From NCBI GenBank assembly GCA_902800715.1, contig CADCFN010000010.1:62001-126000 (forward strand): DNA of 64,000 nucleotides. Reading direction: 5' to 3'. The translations under genes and the position numbers were made by a program. This document shows, piece by piece, positions 18,146 through 26,678 of this stretch. The notes under the pieces were generated by a model that worked only from the letters and a program-made list of their open reading frames with translations, was not told the origin of the DNA and made no database searches. The stretch is from an uncultured Bacteroidales bacterium. GTDB taxonomy: Bacteria > Bacteroidota > Bacteroidia > Bacteroidales > Muribaculaceae. Position 1 is the stretch's first letter. Every line of letters begins with the position of its first letter.

Positions 18146-18778
18146 CTAAGGCTTTTGAGCAATAGCACAGAGATAATGCGTAGCAGGGTCGTGGTGGATG
18201 GTGACGTTGATAAAACCCGCCCCAACGAGGCAATCTTTCAATTCCTCGGCAGTGTAGATGTACATGTGGCCGATACGCTTAGCCCATTTCTCACCGATAG
18301 GGTCAATGCCATCGGTTTCATTGGCAATCAAGAAATAGCCTCCGGATTTGAGCACGCGGTATATCTCGAGAAGACATAGTTCGAATGCGGGCCAGTAGTA
18401 AACGGTTTCAAATGCTGTGGCAAAATCGATGGTATCCTTGATGACAGGCAACATCTTGGCATTGCCGCCGATGATACGGCAACGGTTCTTGAGAATCGCT
18501 TGGCTGTTGAGCCTGCGTGCGATTTGTATTGCTGCAGGAGCAAAGTCTACGCCATTGACCGTACCCTTTGGATACTTGACGAGCATACGAGCCACATTGG
18601 CACCACCGCCACAACCGATGTCCAGGACATGGGCATCCTCTTTGATATCGACAAAGTTCAGCGCCCACTCAGCAAGCGCACCATGGCGTTTGCCGTTCAT
18701 GGCTTTGACAACGTATCTGCCAAGCAATCCTTTAGGATGCCTGTAGTTTGAATAGTATTTACTTAGTAAACCCATCAA
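18146..18778 (-). CDS. Class I SAM-dependent methyltransferase
   Basis: This 210-aa protein shows the SAM-binding motif I VLDIGCGGGANVARM (about residues 52-66), motif II region GVDFAPAAIQIARR, and a DFATAFETVYYW stretch typical of Methyltransf_11/25-type small-molecule methyltransferases. No transmembrane or signal segment is seen, so it acts in the cytoplasm. The substrate is unknown. It is a single-gene unit between two terminators with its own -7 box, and nothing links it to starch use. Confidence 0.85.
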   Translation of the reverse strand: MMGLLSKYYSNYRHPKGLLGRYVVKAMNGKRHGALAEWALNFVDIKEDAHVLDIGCGGGANVARMLVKYPKGTVNGVDFAPAAIQIARRLNSQAILKNRCRIIGGNAKMLPVIKDTIDFATAFETVYYWPAFELCLLEIYRVLKSGGYFLIANETDGIDPIGEKWAKRIGHMYIYTAEELKDCLVGAGFINVTIHHDPATHYLCAIAQKP

Positions 18779-18807
18779 TCTTCACTGATATCTCGTAAAT
18801 TTTGTCG

Positions 18808-18815
18808 CAAAATTA
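18808..18815 (-). promoter_or_regulatory. -7 box (TAATTTTG) for the methyltransferase gene
   Basis: It is a full TAnnTTTG match on the minus strand, 29 nt before the ATG at 18778. Confidence 0.55.
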
Positions 18816-18869
18816 CTAAATTCGTGAAGATCAGCCAAACTTTGACAAGACATTTTTATAAAGGAAATG

Positions 18870-18926
18870 CAAGACAGCAATTCACCGTTTCCTGTAGGTG
18901 CAGGAAAGCGGTGAATTGCTGTCTTG
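18870..18926 (-). terminator. Long terminator hairpin after susA
   Basis: An 18-bp outer stem (18870-18887 with 18909-18926) continues after one bulged base into a 7-bp inner stem with a 6-nt loop. It lies 9 nt beyond the susA stop. Confidence 0.85.
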
Positions 18927-18934
18927 TTCGAGAT

Positions 18935-20800
18935 TTAATACTCCAGCACGAGTGTGCCGCGGGCGGGTAGGGTAATCTCACCGCTGGTGAGGTTCACAGT
19001 CTTTCCTGTGGGCACATCGCGGGCTACTGTGGCGTTGCCGAAGACCTCGTTGTATCGGTCGAGCTTCATTTGGCGCTGTTGTGACGTGCCATTGATAATG
19101 GTCACGGCATGGCGTCCCTTATAGGTGCGGGCAACGACATAGATGCCGTCCTTGGGGATGAATTGCGTCATTTTACCCTTGGTGATGACCTCATTACCCT
19201 GACGCCAGTGCAGCAGGACACTCAGCCAGTTGAACATATCGTTCTGTTCAGGTGTGCGACCCTCGACAGTGAAGGCGTTTTTCGGGTCACCGGGAAAACC
19301 GCCGGGGAAGTCCTTGCGCACGTTGCCATCAGTAATCTCCTTGGTGCCGTTCATCAGGATTTCGGTGCCGTAGTACAGTTGTGGGATGCGTTTGATGGTC
19401 AGCAACAGGGCAAGGGCTTGTTTCAGCGCTGCAACGTCCTGGCCGTTGCGCAGGAAGCGGTCAGTATCATGATTCTCGATAAATGCCATCACACTCGACG
19501 GGTTGGGGTAGAGGTAGTCATGGCACAGGCTGTTGTACACGCGGTTATAACCACGCCACCAGCCGTCGGTTTCCTCATGCTTGGCGCTGTCGATTTTCTC
19601 ATAGAAGGAGAAGTCCATCACGGTGGGCAGGTAGCTCTCGGGCATGCCCATCTTGTTGCCTTTCTGCCAGGCGGCGGTATAGGCAGGATTCTCAACCCAG
19701 GTCTCGCCAACGACATTGAAGTTGGGATACTCGGTGTTGAGTACCTTCATCCAGCGCGCCATGGCGTCGGCATAGGCGTATGGGTAGGTGTCCATCCTGA
19801 TGCCGTCGATACCCACGGTCTCAATCCACCAGACGCTGTTCTGAATCAGGTAGTTCATCACATGGACGTTGTGATGGTTCAGGTCGGGCATCGAGCGGAC
19901 GAACCAACCCTCCACGGTCTCCTTGAGGTCCACCTCGCTGGCATAGGGGTCCATCACTGGCGTGAGTTTGTAGCTGGTCTGCAAATAGTTGTTCTTATAG
20001 TCAGGCTGGTTGAACCAGTCATGGGTTGGCATGTCCTTCAACCAGGGGTGATAGTCACCGCAGTGGTTGAAAATCATGTCCATCACCACCTTGAGGCCAC
20101 GGCTGTGGGCCTCGTCGCACAGGCGGCGGTACTCCTCGTTGGTGCCAAAGCGTGGATCCACCTGATAGTAGTTGGTGGTGGCATAGCCGTGATAGGTCGA
20201 GTGGTTGTGCCCATCAGGTGAATTGTTCTCCAGCACGGGGGTGAACCACAAGGCGGTAACGCCCAGTTGGGTAAAGTAATCCAGGTGCTGGCGAATGCCT
20301 TCGATGTCGCCGCCGTGCCTCAGGCTGGGCTTTGTGCGGTCATTTGTGTAGGCCTCCATGCCTGGTAGTTGGTTGTTGGCAGGGTTGCCGTCGGCAAAGC
20401 GGTCGGGCATGAGCATATAGAGCACATCGGCATTGGTGAATCCCATGCGCTCGCTGCCGCGTTTCTCGCGGGCCTTGAGTTGGTATTTTACGACCTTCTT
20501 GTTGCGTCCCTGCTGGAACTTGAGTTCCATGGTGCCGGGTTGGGCATTGCGGGTGTCGATGTACACGAGCAGATAGTTGGGCGAATCAACCCTTACCACA
20601 CTATCGATGGTCACTCCGGGATATTGAGTAGTCACCTCGGCACTGCCGATGCCGTTGCCATACACCATGAGTTGCACGCTAGGGATAGCGCGAAGACCGA
20701 CATACCAGTCAGTCGGCTCGATGCGGTCCACGTTGACTTTTGCTGCCTGGGCAGTGAACAGGCCTGCAACTGCCGCAAGAATCAATAATATTCTCTTCAT
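18935..20800 (-). CDS. susA: Neopullulanase/cyclomaltodextrinase-type GH13 (SusA-like)
   Basis: This 621-aa protein is nearly the length of B. thetaiotaomicron SusA (617 aa). It has a signal peptide (to about residue 19, TAQAA) and no lipobox, so it is placed in the periplasm. An N-terminal CBM34-like/Ig domain (about 20-115) precedes the GH13 barrel, then a C-terminal beta domain. Predicted catalytic residues are Asp337 (GIRMDTYPYA), Glu366 (VVGETWVE) and Asp445 (FIENHDTDR). It degrades imported maltooligosaccharides and pullulan-like fragments. It is transcribed alone, opposite to the C10 peptidase gene, and no GCAANCGNTTGC site is visible before it. Confidence 0.92.
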   Translation of the reverse strand: MKRILLILAAVAGLFTAQAAKVNVDRIEPTDWYVGLRAIPSVQLMVYGNGIGSAEVTTQYPGVTIDSVVRVDSPNYLLVYIDTRNAQPGTMELKFQQGRNKKVVKYQLKAREKRGSERMGFTNADVLYMLMPDRFADGNPANNQLPGMEAYTNDRTKPSLRHGGDIEGIRQHLDYFTQLGVTALWFTPVLENNSPDGHNHSTYHGYATTNYYQVDPRFGTNEEYRRLCDEAHSRGLKVVMDMIFNHCGDYHPWLKDMPTHDWFNQPDYKNNYLQTSYKLTPVMDPYASEVDLKETVEGWFVRSMPDLNHHNVHVMNYLIQNSVWWIETVGIDGIRMDTYPYAYADAMARWMKVLNTEYPNFNVVGETWVENPAYTAAWQKGNKMGMPESYLPTVMDFSFYEKIDSAKHEETDGWWRGYNRVYNSLCHDYLYPNPSSVMAFIENHDTDRFLRNGQDVAALKQALALLLTIKRIPQLYYGTEILMNGTKEITDGNVRKDFPGGFPGDPKNAFTVEGRTPEQNDMFNWLSVLLHWRQGNEVITKGKMTQFIPKDGIYVVARTYKGRHAVTIINGTSQQRQMKLDRYNEVFGNATVARDVPTGKTVNLTSGEITLPARGTLVLEY

Positions 20801-20835
20801 TTTGGTTGTTGGATTGGTTATACATTATATATCTG

Positions 20836-20843
20836 CAAATATA
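20836..20843 (-). promoter_or_regulatory. -7 box (TATATTTG) for susA
   Basis: It is a full TAnnTTTG match 35 nt before the susA ATG. Confidence 0.55.
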
Positions 20844-20917
20844 GCAACTTTCCCTCTCTTGACAAAATAATGGTGTAATTACAATCGCCTAATGTTAGAT
20901 TCTTCCAGAAAAATGAT

Positions 20918-20925
20918 TATCTTTG
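20918..20925 (+). promoter_or_regulatory. -7 box (TATCTTTG) for the C10 peptidase gene
   Basis: It is a full TAnnTTTG match 38 nt before the ATG at 20964 and supports that start. Confidence 0.58.
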
Positions 20926-20963
20926 CAAAATGATACATAATATGCACTTTTATTGATTTGAAT

Positions 20964-23318
20964 ATGAGAAATCGGATACTTTTAATTGCACTGTTTTGTG
21001 CGGTGATGTTGTGCCCTTCTTGGGCAGCGACCATCAGTGAGAGTAGGGCCCGTCAAGTTGCTGCCGACTTTATGTCCGCCCATGTCAGGAAAGTGAATGG
21101 AGGAAGTATGCAGCTGGCTCGTAAGGCGCCTTCAATCAATGCGACGACCCCTGCTCCCTATTATGTGTTTAACGCCGGTAGCAGCAATGACGGATTTGTC
21201 ATTGTGGCTGGTGATGATAGAGTGCCTCTGGTGCTTGGCTATAGTGATCAGGGATCGTTTGATGTCACCTCGGTGCCCGAGGCTATGGAAGAATGGCTTG
21301 ATGGTTATGCCCAACAGATTGCAGCCTTGGACCAAGGCGGCAAGATGGCAGCACACATCAGTTCATCAACTCCGATTCTTCCCATGGTGGATGCAGTCTG
21401 GTCCCAAAATCCACCTTTTAACACAATGCTTCCTTTCTTGTCCAATGGCAAACATGCCTATGTGGGCTGTGTGGCAACGGCGATGGCCCAGGTGATGTAC
21501 TACTGGAAATGGCCCAAGAGGTCGGAGATTGTTCCTTACTATCGTAGCGAGACATTAGGTGTCGAAATGCCTGCTTTGCCGGCTGTGGACTTTAATTGGG
21601 ATGCCATGCAGAACACCTATCTCACGAGCGATAGCCTTAGCGCCGAAGGACGAGCTGCTGCTCAACTTTCCCTCTATTGCGCCCAAGCAGTACAAATGGA
21701 CTTCATGAAAAATTCATCTTCAGCTCAAACAAGTGACGTTCCGGCTGCTATGTCTCAATATTTTGGCTATTCGCCCAATGCCAAAGCTGTCAGACGTATC
21801 TTCTACACAACTCCGGAATGGGAGCAACTCGTCCTTGACGAGTTAGAGGCTGGACGTCCAGTCATCTATAGCGGTCACAAGGAATCATCGGGCCATTCCT
21901 TTGTGTGTGATGGTTATGATGGTCAAGGAAGATTCCACTTCAATTGGGGATGGAATGGCAAGAGTAATGGTTATTTCCTGCTCAATGTGCTCAATCCTGA
22001 CCTAGAAGGAACAGGGGGAGCCGGTGGTTCATACGGCTATGTCTCAAATCAATACATTGTTGCTGGGTTGGAACCTGGTGAAACCTATGTGGAAGATTTA
22101 GAAGTCGCTGTCAGAGGTGTTGAAATACAGGACTTTAAGAGAACACGCACCTTGTCAAGTCAGAATTTCACGCTGACTCAGGCCACTCAGTTTGGAAATT
22201 ATATGAATAATCCCATTGACTTTTACTATGGATGGGGACTGTATCAAGGCAACCAATTGCTTTCGGTGCTTGAGAACGGAATCAAGTATGGTCTGCCTTC
22301 CTGGTATTATAGCACAATCACTTCAACCTTGTCATTTGGTAGTGGTATCACTAGTGGCTCATACCGCATATTGCCTATCTATAAAGATCTCTTTGAGGAA
22401 GAATGGGCTCCATGTGTAGGTAGTGATATTTCTTTCTACGAAGTGATAATTAGTGGAAACAACTGTACTATAATCGGGCATGGCGCTGGCATGGCTCCGT
22501 ACTATCAGGTCAACAATATTACTGCGACTGGTCATATGCATCCCACTAGGCCGGTGGACATCACTCTTAATGTGACTAATCTGGGAAATACCCGTAACGA
22601 CATCATTTATATGTTTGCCAAGAATGAACTTGTTGCGATGGGTTTTGTCGACCTCAATAAGAATGAGAGTGGCAATGTCGTTTACCGTTATGAGCCAGAG
22701 GCTGTTGGTACAGTGGACTTAAAGTTCACAACCGATGAGGAGGGTAATAATGTGCTGGCGACCAAGACGATTACGATTAACCCGATGCCCGCTGCCTCGC
22801 TCACGGGACAGGCAACAGCCCTCAATGTGACGAATGCCGGTGATAAGATAATAACCGCCAATTACTTTGGCATGGATGTGCAAATAACCAATGTCGGCAC
22901 CAATACCTATGACGAAGATATCACGATTAAACTCTATAAGCGGGTTTATGGCACCACGGGAACATTGGTACAGACCTTAAGCCAGCATTTGGTGCTTGCT
23001 CCTCAGGAGACAAAGAAATTGACCTTCCACATGGATAACGTCATCGATGGTTGGAAGTACTTTGCTAAAGCCTACTACTATAGCAACGCCGAGCAGATTA
23101 ATTTGGCTAATGTTAGCACCCACACCATTATCTTCCCTGCTAGTGGACCCATCAAGGGTGATGTCAACAAAGACGGAGAGGTATCGATTGCCGACGTTAA
23201 CGCCGTCATCTACATGATTACAAAGGGCGTACAGGACCTCGATGGTGACGTGAATAATGACGGTGAGGTGACCTTAGCCGACGTGAATGCTGTTATCAGC
23301 ATTATCTTGGCCAATTAA
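20964..23318 (+). CDS. C10-family cysteine peptidase (streptopain-like) with C-terminal dockerin-like repeats
   Basis: This 784-aa exported protein has a signal peptide (to about residue 21). A Spi/C10 inhibitory propeptide covers about 22-130 (GFVIVAGDDRVPLVLGYSD), followed by a papain-like C10 catalytic domain. Predicted catalytic residues are Cys169 (YVGCVATAMAQVMYYWKWP) and His311 (GHSFVCDGYDG), with the FHFNWGWNGKSNGYF stretch after them. About 300 residues of beta-rich adhesin-like domains come next. Two dockerin-like loops end the protein (GDVNKDGEVSIADVNAV and GDVNNDGEVTLADVNAV). The ATG at 20964 is preferred over a TTG at 20958. It is likely a secreted or surface protease, and its T9SS dependence is unknown because no classic T9SS C-terminal domain is seen. 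Confidence 0.92.
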   Translation: MRNRILLIALFCAVMLCPSWAATISESRARQVAADFMSAHVRKVNGGSMQLARKAPSINATTPAPYYVFNAGSSNDGFVIVAGDDRVPLVLGYSDQGSFDVTSVPEAMEEWLDGYAQQIAALDQGGKMAAHISSSTPILPMVDAVWSQNPPFNTMLPFLSNGKHAYVGCVATAMAQVMYYWKWPKRSEIVPYYRSETLGVEMPALPAVDFNWDAMQNTYLTSDSLSAEGRAAAQLSLYCAQAVQMDFMKNSSSAQTSDVPAAMSQYFGYSPNAKAVRRIFYTTPEWEQLVLDELEAGRPVIYSGHKESSGHSFVCDGYDGQGRFHFNWGWNGKSNGYFLLNVLNPDLEGTGGAGGSYGYVSNQYIVAGLEPGETYVEDLEVAVRGVEIQDFKRTRTLSSQNFTLTQATQFGNYMNNPIDFYYGWGLYQGNQLLSVLENGIKYGLPSWYYSTITSTLSFGSGITSGSYRILPIYKDLFEEEWAPCVGSDISFYEVIISGNNCTIIGHGAGMAPYYQVNNITATGHMHPTRPVDITLNVTNLGNTRNDIIYMFAKNELVAMGFVDLNKNESGNVVYRYEPEAVGTVDLKFTTDEEGNNVLATKTITINPMPAASLTGQATALNVTNAGDKIITANYFGMDVQITNVGTNTYDEDITIKLYKRVYGTTGTLVQTLSQHLVLAPQETKKLTFHMDNVIDGWKYFAKAYYYSNAEQINLANVSTHTIIFPASGPIKGDVNKDGEVSIADVNAVIYMITKGVQDLDGDVNNDGEVTLADVNAVISIILAN

Positions 23319-23350
23319 TTACCGTCGGTAGTTATCCTGGAAAGAATTTA

Positions 23351-23391
23351 GTGCAACAAACGCAGTCATTTGAACTCTGCGTTTGTTGCAC
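23351..23391. terminator. Bidirectional terminator between C10 peptidase and murF
   Basis: A perfect 15-bp stem (23351-23365 with 23377-23391), an 11-nt loop and T-rich flanks lie between convergent genes. Confidence 0.9.
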
Positions 23392-23421
23392 TTGTTTTAT
23401 TCCCTTTAGAGCAACAGCGAA

Positions 23422-24735
23422 TTACAGCACCTCGGGGAGCTGGAACAGGCGGTTGCCGTTGGAGCCTTTGATGAGGATGTAGTAGCCCTCAGGTCGGTCG
23501 GCAGCAATGGCGGCCTTGACTTGCTCCACGTCGTCAAATTTGCGGTAGGGGCAATCAATATCCTTGAACTCGTCACCTACAAGCCACACCTCGTCAAAGG
23601 GACAGTTGGCCAGTTTTTCCACTAAACGACGGTGCTCCTCGGCACTGCTGTCGCCCAGTTCACGCATCTCGCCCAGAATCGCCATCTTGGGAGCCACTTC
23701 CATCAGGCAGAAGTTGTCGAGCGCTGCCACCATCGATGTGGGATTGGCATTGTAAGCGTCTACTACTAGGTGGTTATAGGGCGTCTCGGTGAGTTGTGAG
23801 CGGTTGTTGGCAGGAACGTAGTTCTCGATTGCGTGGCAAATCTGTTCAGGTGAAACCTCAAAGTGCAGACCTACGGTAATCGCAGCCAACACGTTGTCAA
23901 GGTTATAACTGCCGATAAGGTGGGTGGCCACCTCATGCCAGTCGCTGTTGGTTGAGTGCCATTTCAGGCGCAGGAATGGGTCACAGGCTATAATTTGGCC
24001 ATAGACTGCTGCTCCGACCTTGTTCTCATCACGGGTGTAGTACTCGGCTTTGACACCTTGGGGCAGAATGTCCATCAGGTACTTGTTGTCGGCGTTGATG
24101 AAGATGACGCTATCCTTGCGCTTTGCCAGGTTTTCATAGAGTTCGCCCTTGGTGCGGATGACGCCTTCGAGCGAGCCGAAGCCCTGCAGGTGTGCCTTGC
24201 CCACATTGGTGATGAGGCCACAGGTGGGTTCGGCTGTCTCGGCAAGAGTCTTGATGTCGCCAGGATGGCTGGCGCCCATCTCGATGACGGCGATTTCGTC
24301 CATGACGCTTAGGCGGAGCAGCGTCTTAGGCACGCCTACATCGTTGTTGAAGTTGCCTTCGGTCGCCATCTCGTCATAGCGCTCGGTGAGGACGGCGCGC
24401 ACGAGTTCCTTGGTCGTTGTCTTGCCGTTGGTGCCCGTGATGGCTATCACGGGGATGTCAAAACGGCGACGGTGCTCACGTGCCAGGTCTTTATAAGCCT
24501 GTAGCGTGTCGGGCACAAGAATCATCTGTTTGTCACCGTGATAGTTGTTGTAAATCTGCTCGTCATCAACGATGGCGACGGCACAACCCTTGTCAAGTGC
24601 CTGTACTGCAAACTGGTTGCCGTCAAACGATTCACCTTTCAATGCAATGAAAATGCTGCCCTCGGGGCAGTCGCGACTATCGGTCGTGATGCAAGGATGT
24701 TGCTCGTAGATGGCGTAAAGTTCTTTGCTATTCAT
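23422..24735 (-). CDS. murF: UDP-N-acetylmuramoyl-tripeptide--D-alanyl-D-alanine ligase
   Basis: This 437-aa Mur ligase adds D-Ala-D-Ala to UDP-MurNAc-tripeptide in cytoplasmic peptidoglycan precursor synthesis. The ATP-binding loop ITGTNGKTTTKELV lies near residues 99-112. The family motifs EMGASHPGDI and the Asn/Asp region VVDAYNANPTSM are present, and the C-terminal domain starts near ILGEMRELG. Its length is normal for Bacteroidota. It is divergent from ddl, which makes the D-Ala-D-Ala that MurF uses, with back-to-back -7 boxes in an 87-bp gap. Confidence 0.95.
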   Translation of the reverse strand: MNSKELYAIYEQHPCITTDSRDCPEGSIFIALKGESFDGNQFAVQALDKGCAVAIVDDEQIYNNYHGDKQMILVPDTLQAYKDLAREHRRRFDIPVIAITGTNGKTTTKELVRAVLTERYDEMATEGNFNNDVGVPKTLLRLSVMDEIAVIEMGASHPGDIKTLAETAEPTCGLITNVGKAHLQGFGSLEGVIRTKGELYENLAKRKDSVIFINADNKYLMDILPQGVKAEYYTRDENKVGAAVYGQIIACDPFLRLKWHSTNSDWHEVATHLIGSYNLDNVLAAITVGLHFEVSPEQICHAIENYVPANNRSQLTETPYNHLVVDAYNANPTSMVAALDNFCLMEVAPKMAILGEMRELGDSSAEEHRRLVEKLANCPFDEVWLVGDEFKDIDCPYRKFDDVEQVKAAIAADRPEGYYILIKGSNGNRLFQLPEVL

Positions 24736-24757
24736 AATCTGTTCATTTTATTTGCCA

Positions 24758-24765
24758 CAAAATTA
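24758..24765 (-). promoter_or_regulatory. -7 box (TAATTTTG) for murF
   Basis: It is a full TAnnTTTG match 22 nt before the murF ATG. Confidence 0.58.
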
Positions 24766-24787
24766 CAATAAAAGGAGAATTTTTGTG

Positions 24788-24795
24788 TAATTTTG
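24788..24795 (+). promoter_or_regulatory. -7 box (TAATTTTG) for ddl
   Basis: It is a full TAnnTTTG match 27 nt before the ATG at 24823. It overlaps a longer TTG-started reading, which argues for the ATG. Confidence 0.6.
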
Positions 24796-24822
24796 CACCT
24801 GAATTTTAATGTGCGCACAAAA

Positions 24823-25824
24823 ATGAACGACACCAAAAGAACCATAGCCATCGTGTGTGGTGGCGATTCCTCTGAGTATGAGGTGTCCCTGCGTTCTGCA
24901 CAGGGCATCGACTCGGCATTTGACCACGAGCGTTACAACGTCTATATCGTTTTAATCAGGAAGGATGATTGGCATGTTAACCTGCCTGACGGCAGCACGC
25001 CTGTCATCGACAAGAACGATTTCTCTTTTATGAAAGACGGTCAGAAAATCCGTTTTGATTATGCTTATATCACCATTCACGGCACCCCCGGTGAAAACGG
25101 TGTGCTTCAGGGTTATTTTGACATGATTGGACTGCCTTATTCGACCTGCAACGTGCTGGTTGAGGCTCTGACGTTCCACAAATTTGCCCTGAACAACTAC
25201 CTGAAGGCTTTCGGTTGCTCAGTGCCCGATAGCATCCAGGTGCGTCGCGGTGTGCCTCATGGTTGGACCGCCGAGAAGGTCAAGGACTATCTGGGCATGC
25301 CTTGCTTTGTTAAGCCTACTGCCGATGGTTCGAGCTTCGGCGTGACCAAGGTGAAAAGCTGTGATCAGCTGGACGAAGCCATGGAGTTTGCCTTTAAGCA
25401 GTGCGACAATGTGATGATTGAGCGTTTCCTGGATGGAACCGAGGTCACTGTGGGCTGCTATAAGACCAAGGATAAATCGGTTGTCTTTCCCGTGACCGAG
25501 GTTGTGACCGACAACGAGTTCTTTGATTATGATGCTAAGTACAACGGTCAGGTGGAGGAGATTACTCCTGCCCGCATCAGCGACGAATTGACCGCAGCCC
25601 TGCAGGCCGAGACGTCACGCATCTATGACATCCTGCACTGCAACGGCATCATCCGCATCGACTTTATCATCACCAAGAACCCCGACGGCACCGACCACAT
25701 CAACCTGCTGGAAATTAACACAACCCCAGGCATGACCGCTACCAGCTTCATTCCCCAGCAAGTGCGCGCCGCCGGACTGAGTCTGACAGACGTCCTCACC
25801 GACATCGTCGAGAATCAATTCTAA
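24823..25824 (+). CDS. ddl: D-alanine--D-alanine ligase
   Basis: This 333-aa ATP-grasp ligase joins two D-alanines for peptidoglycan. Features seen are the N-terminal IAIVCGGDSSEYEVSLRSA, the grasp-loop region PCFVKPTADGSSFGVTKV, and the metal/substrate end IRIDFIITKN with LLEINTTPGMTATSF. The start at 24823 is chosen because the promoter box lies between a TTG at 24793 and this ATG. It pairs functionally with the divergent murF. Its 3' end is followed at once by the 9-bp-unit array of the four-helix-bundle cassette. Confidence 0.95.
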   Translation: MNDTKRTIAIVCGGDSSEYEVSLRSAQGIDSAFDHERYNVYIVLIRKDDWHVNLPDGSTPVIDKNDFSFMKDGQKIRFDYAYITIHGTPGENGVLQGYFDMIGLPYSTCNVLVEALTFHKFALNNYLKAFGCSVPDSIQVRRGVPHGWTAEKVKDYLGMPCFVKPTADGSSFGVTKVKSCDQLDEAMEFAFKQCDNVMIERFLDGTEVTVGCYKTKDKSVVFPVTEVVTDNEFFDYDAKYNGQVEEITPARISDELTAALQAETSRIYDILHCNGIIRIDFIITKNPDGTDHINLLEINTTPGMTATSFIPQQVRAAGLSLTDVLTDIVENQF

Positions 25825-25827
25825 CCA

Positions 25828-25949
25828 ACGGATAAAACAGAAGTAACGGAAATAACGGAATAAACGGAGGTGACGGGCAATCCCGTTCCCTCCGTTTTAT
25901 CTATTTTCTCCGTTCTCTCCGTTTTATCCGTAATATCCGTTTTATCCGT
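25828..25949. repeat. Opposed 9-bp-unit arrays on the downstream side of the four-helix-bundle gene
   Basis: Plus-strand units run in phase from 25828 to 25881 (ACGGATAAA, ACAGAAGTA, ACGGAAATA, ACGGAATAA, ACGGAGGTG, ACGGGCAAT). Seven inverted units run from 25887 to 25949, six of them ending in CCGT. Together they form a long imperfect hairpin whose outer ends are CCAACGG and CCGTTGG. The array runs into the end of the neighbouring gene and encodes part of its tail. Confidence 0.88.
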
Positions 25950-26625
25950 CCCGTTGGTCAAGTTGGGCTCTTAGCCGTGTTATCTCTTGCTTGAGGCCTG
26001 CGATTTCTTGTGCTTGACGCTCGATGATTTCCTTCTGGGTAGCACGTTGGTCCAGACGGGCTGCTGTCATGCGTTCGCGTATGCCTCCCTCCGTCGTGAA
26101 TTCACGGTCTTTCCGCTCGATGTATTTGTTGAGAGCAGCATCCACTTGATGGCACAGGCAAATGGCCATATTCGCCATTTCTTCATCGTTCATCTTGGGC
26201 AGCAGGTCCTTATAGTCCTCATATTGGCTATGCTTGCGGCAAAAGTCGAGCATGGCTTTATATCGCGGATTCTTGCCAAACCATTCGGTATATCCCATGC
26301 GCTTGATATAGTCCTGGTAGTCTTCCAGTAGTTCCTTGTTGCTGCCACGGGCGACACCCAGCAGTTTCAACTCTATTTCCATTGATGTTTGCCCGTCGCT
26401 GCTGCCCTCGACAATGTTTTGCTTGGTGCTGCGTGCGGCTTGCACCATCTGGTCGACAGTGCGGTCGCCATATTGCTTCAAGAACCTCTGGCAGAACACT
26501 CGAGTCAACTGATATAACACGTCACTTCGTTGATAAAAACGTAGTTCAGTATACATCACGCCCTTGCGCAACACGCTGGCAGTTCCGTCATCGTAGTGGT
26601 TGATTTTTGGTCTCTTGTCATCCAT
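25942..26625 (-). CDS. Four-helix-bundle protein (S23/IVP-like) with suffix domain
   Basis: This 227-aa protein resembles proteins of the four-helix-bundle family first seen in 23S rRNA intervening sequences (central region YQRSDVLYQLTRVF, then QMVQAARSTKQNIVEGSSDG and ELKLLGVARGSNKELLEDY). It also carries the extra C-terminal suffix domain found in Bacteroidota and a short coiled coil at the end (EIIERQAQEIAGLKQEITRL). The function of the family is unknown. It has no signal peptide. Arrays of ACGGA-type 9-bp units flank it, the downstream one overlapping its last codons. It sits between ddl and the starch operon and looks like an inserted cassette, not part of either unit. Confidence 0.82.
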   Translation of the reverse strand: MDDKRPKINHYDDGTASVLRKGVMYTELRFYQRSDVLYQLTRVFCQRFLKQYGDRTVDQMVQAARSTKQNIVEGSSDGQTSMEIELKLLGVARGSNKELLEDYQDYIKRMGYTEWFGKNPRYKAMLDFCRKHSQYEDYKDLLPKMNDEEMANMAICLCHQVDAALNKYIERKDREFTTEGGIRERMTAARLDQRATQKEIIERQAQEIAGLKQEITRLRAQLDQRDG

Positions 26626-26630
26626 TGTAA

Positions 26631-26666
26631 ACGGAGAATACGGAGTTGACGGATATTACGGACTTA
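26631..26666 (+). repeat. 9-bp-unit array on the start side of the four-helix-bundle gene
   Basis: Four in-phase units, ACGGAGAAT, ACGGAGTTG, ACGGATATT, ACGGACTTA, begin 6 nt from the start codon. The 14 bases at 26649-26662 are the exact reverse complement of 25927-25940 on the other side of the gene. Confidence 0.88.
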
Positions 26667-26678
26667 TCATTCACAAGG

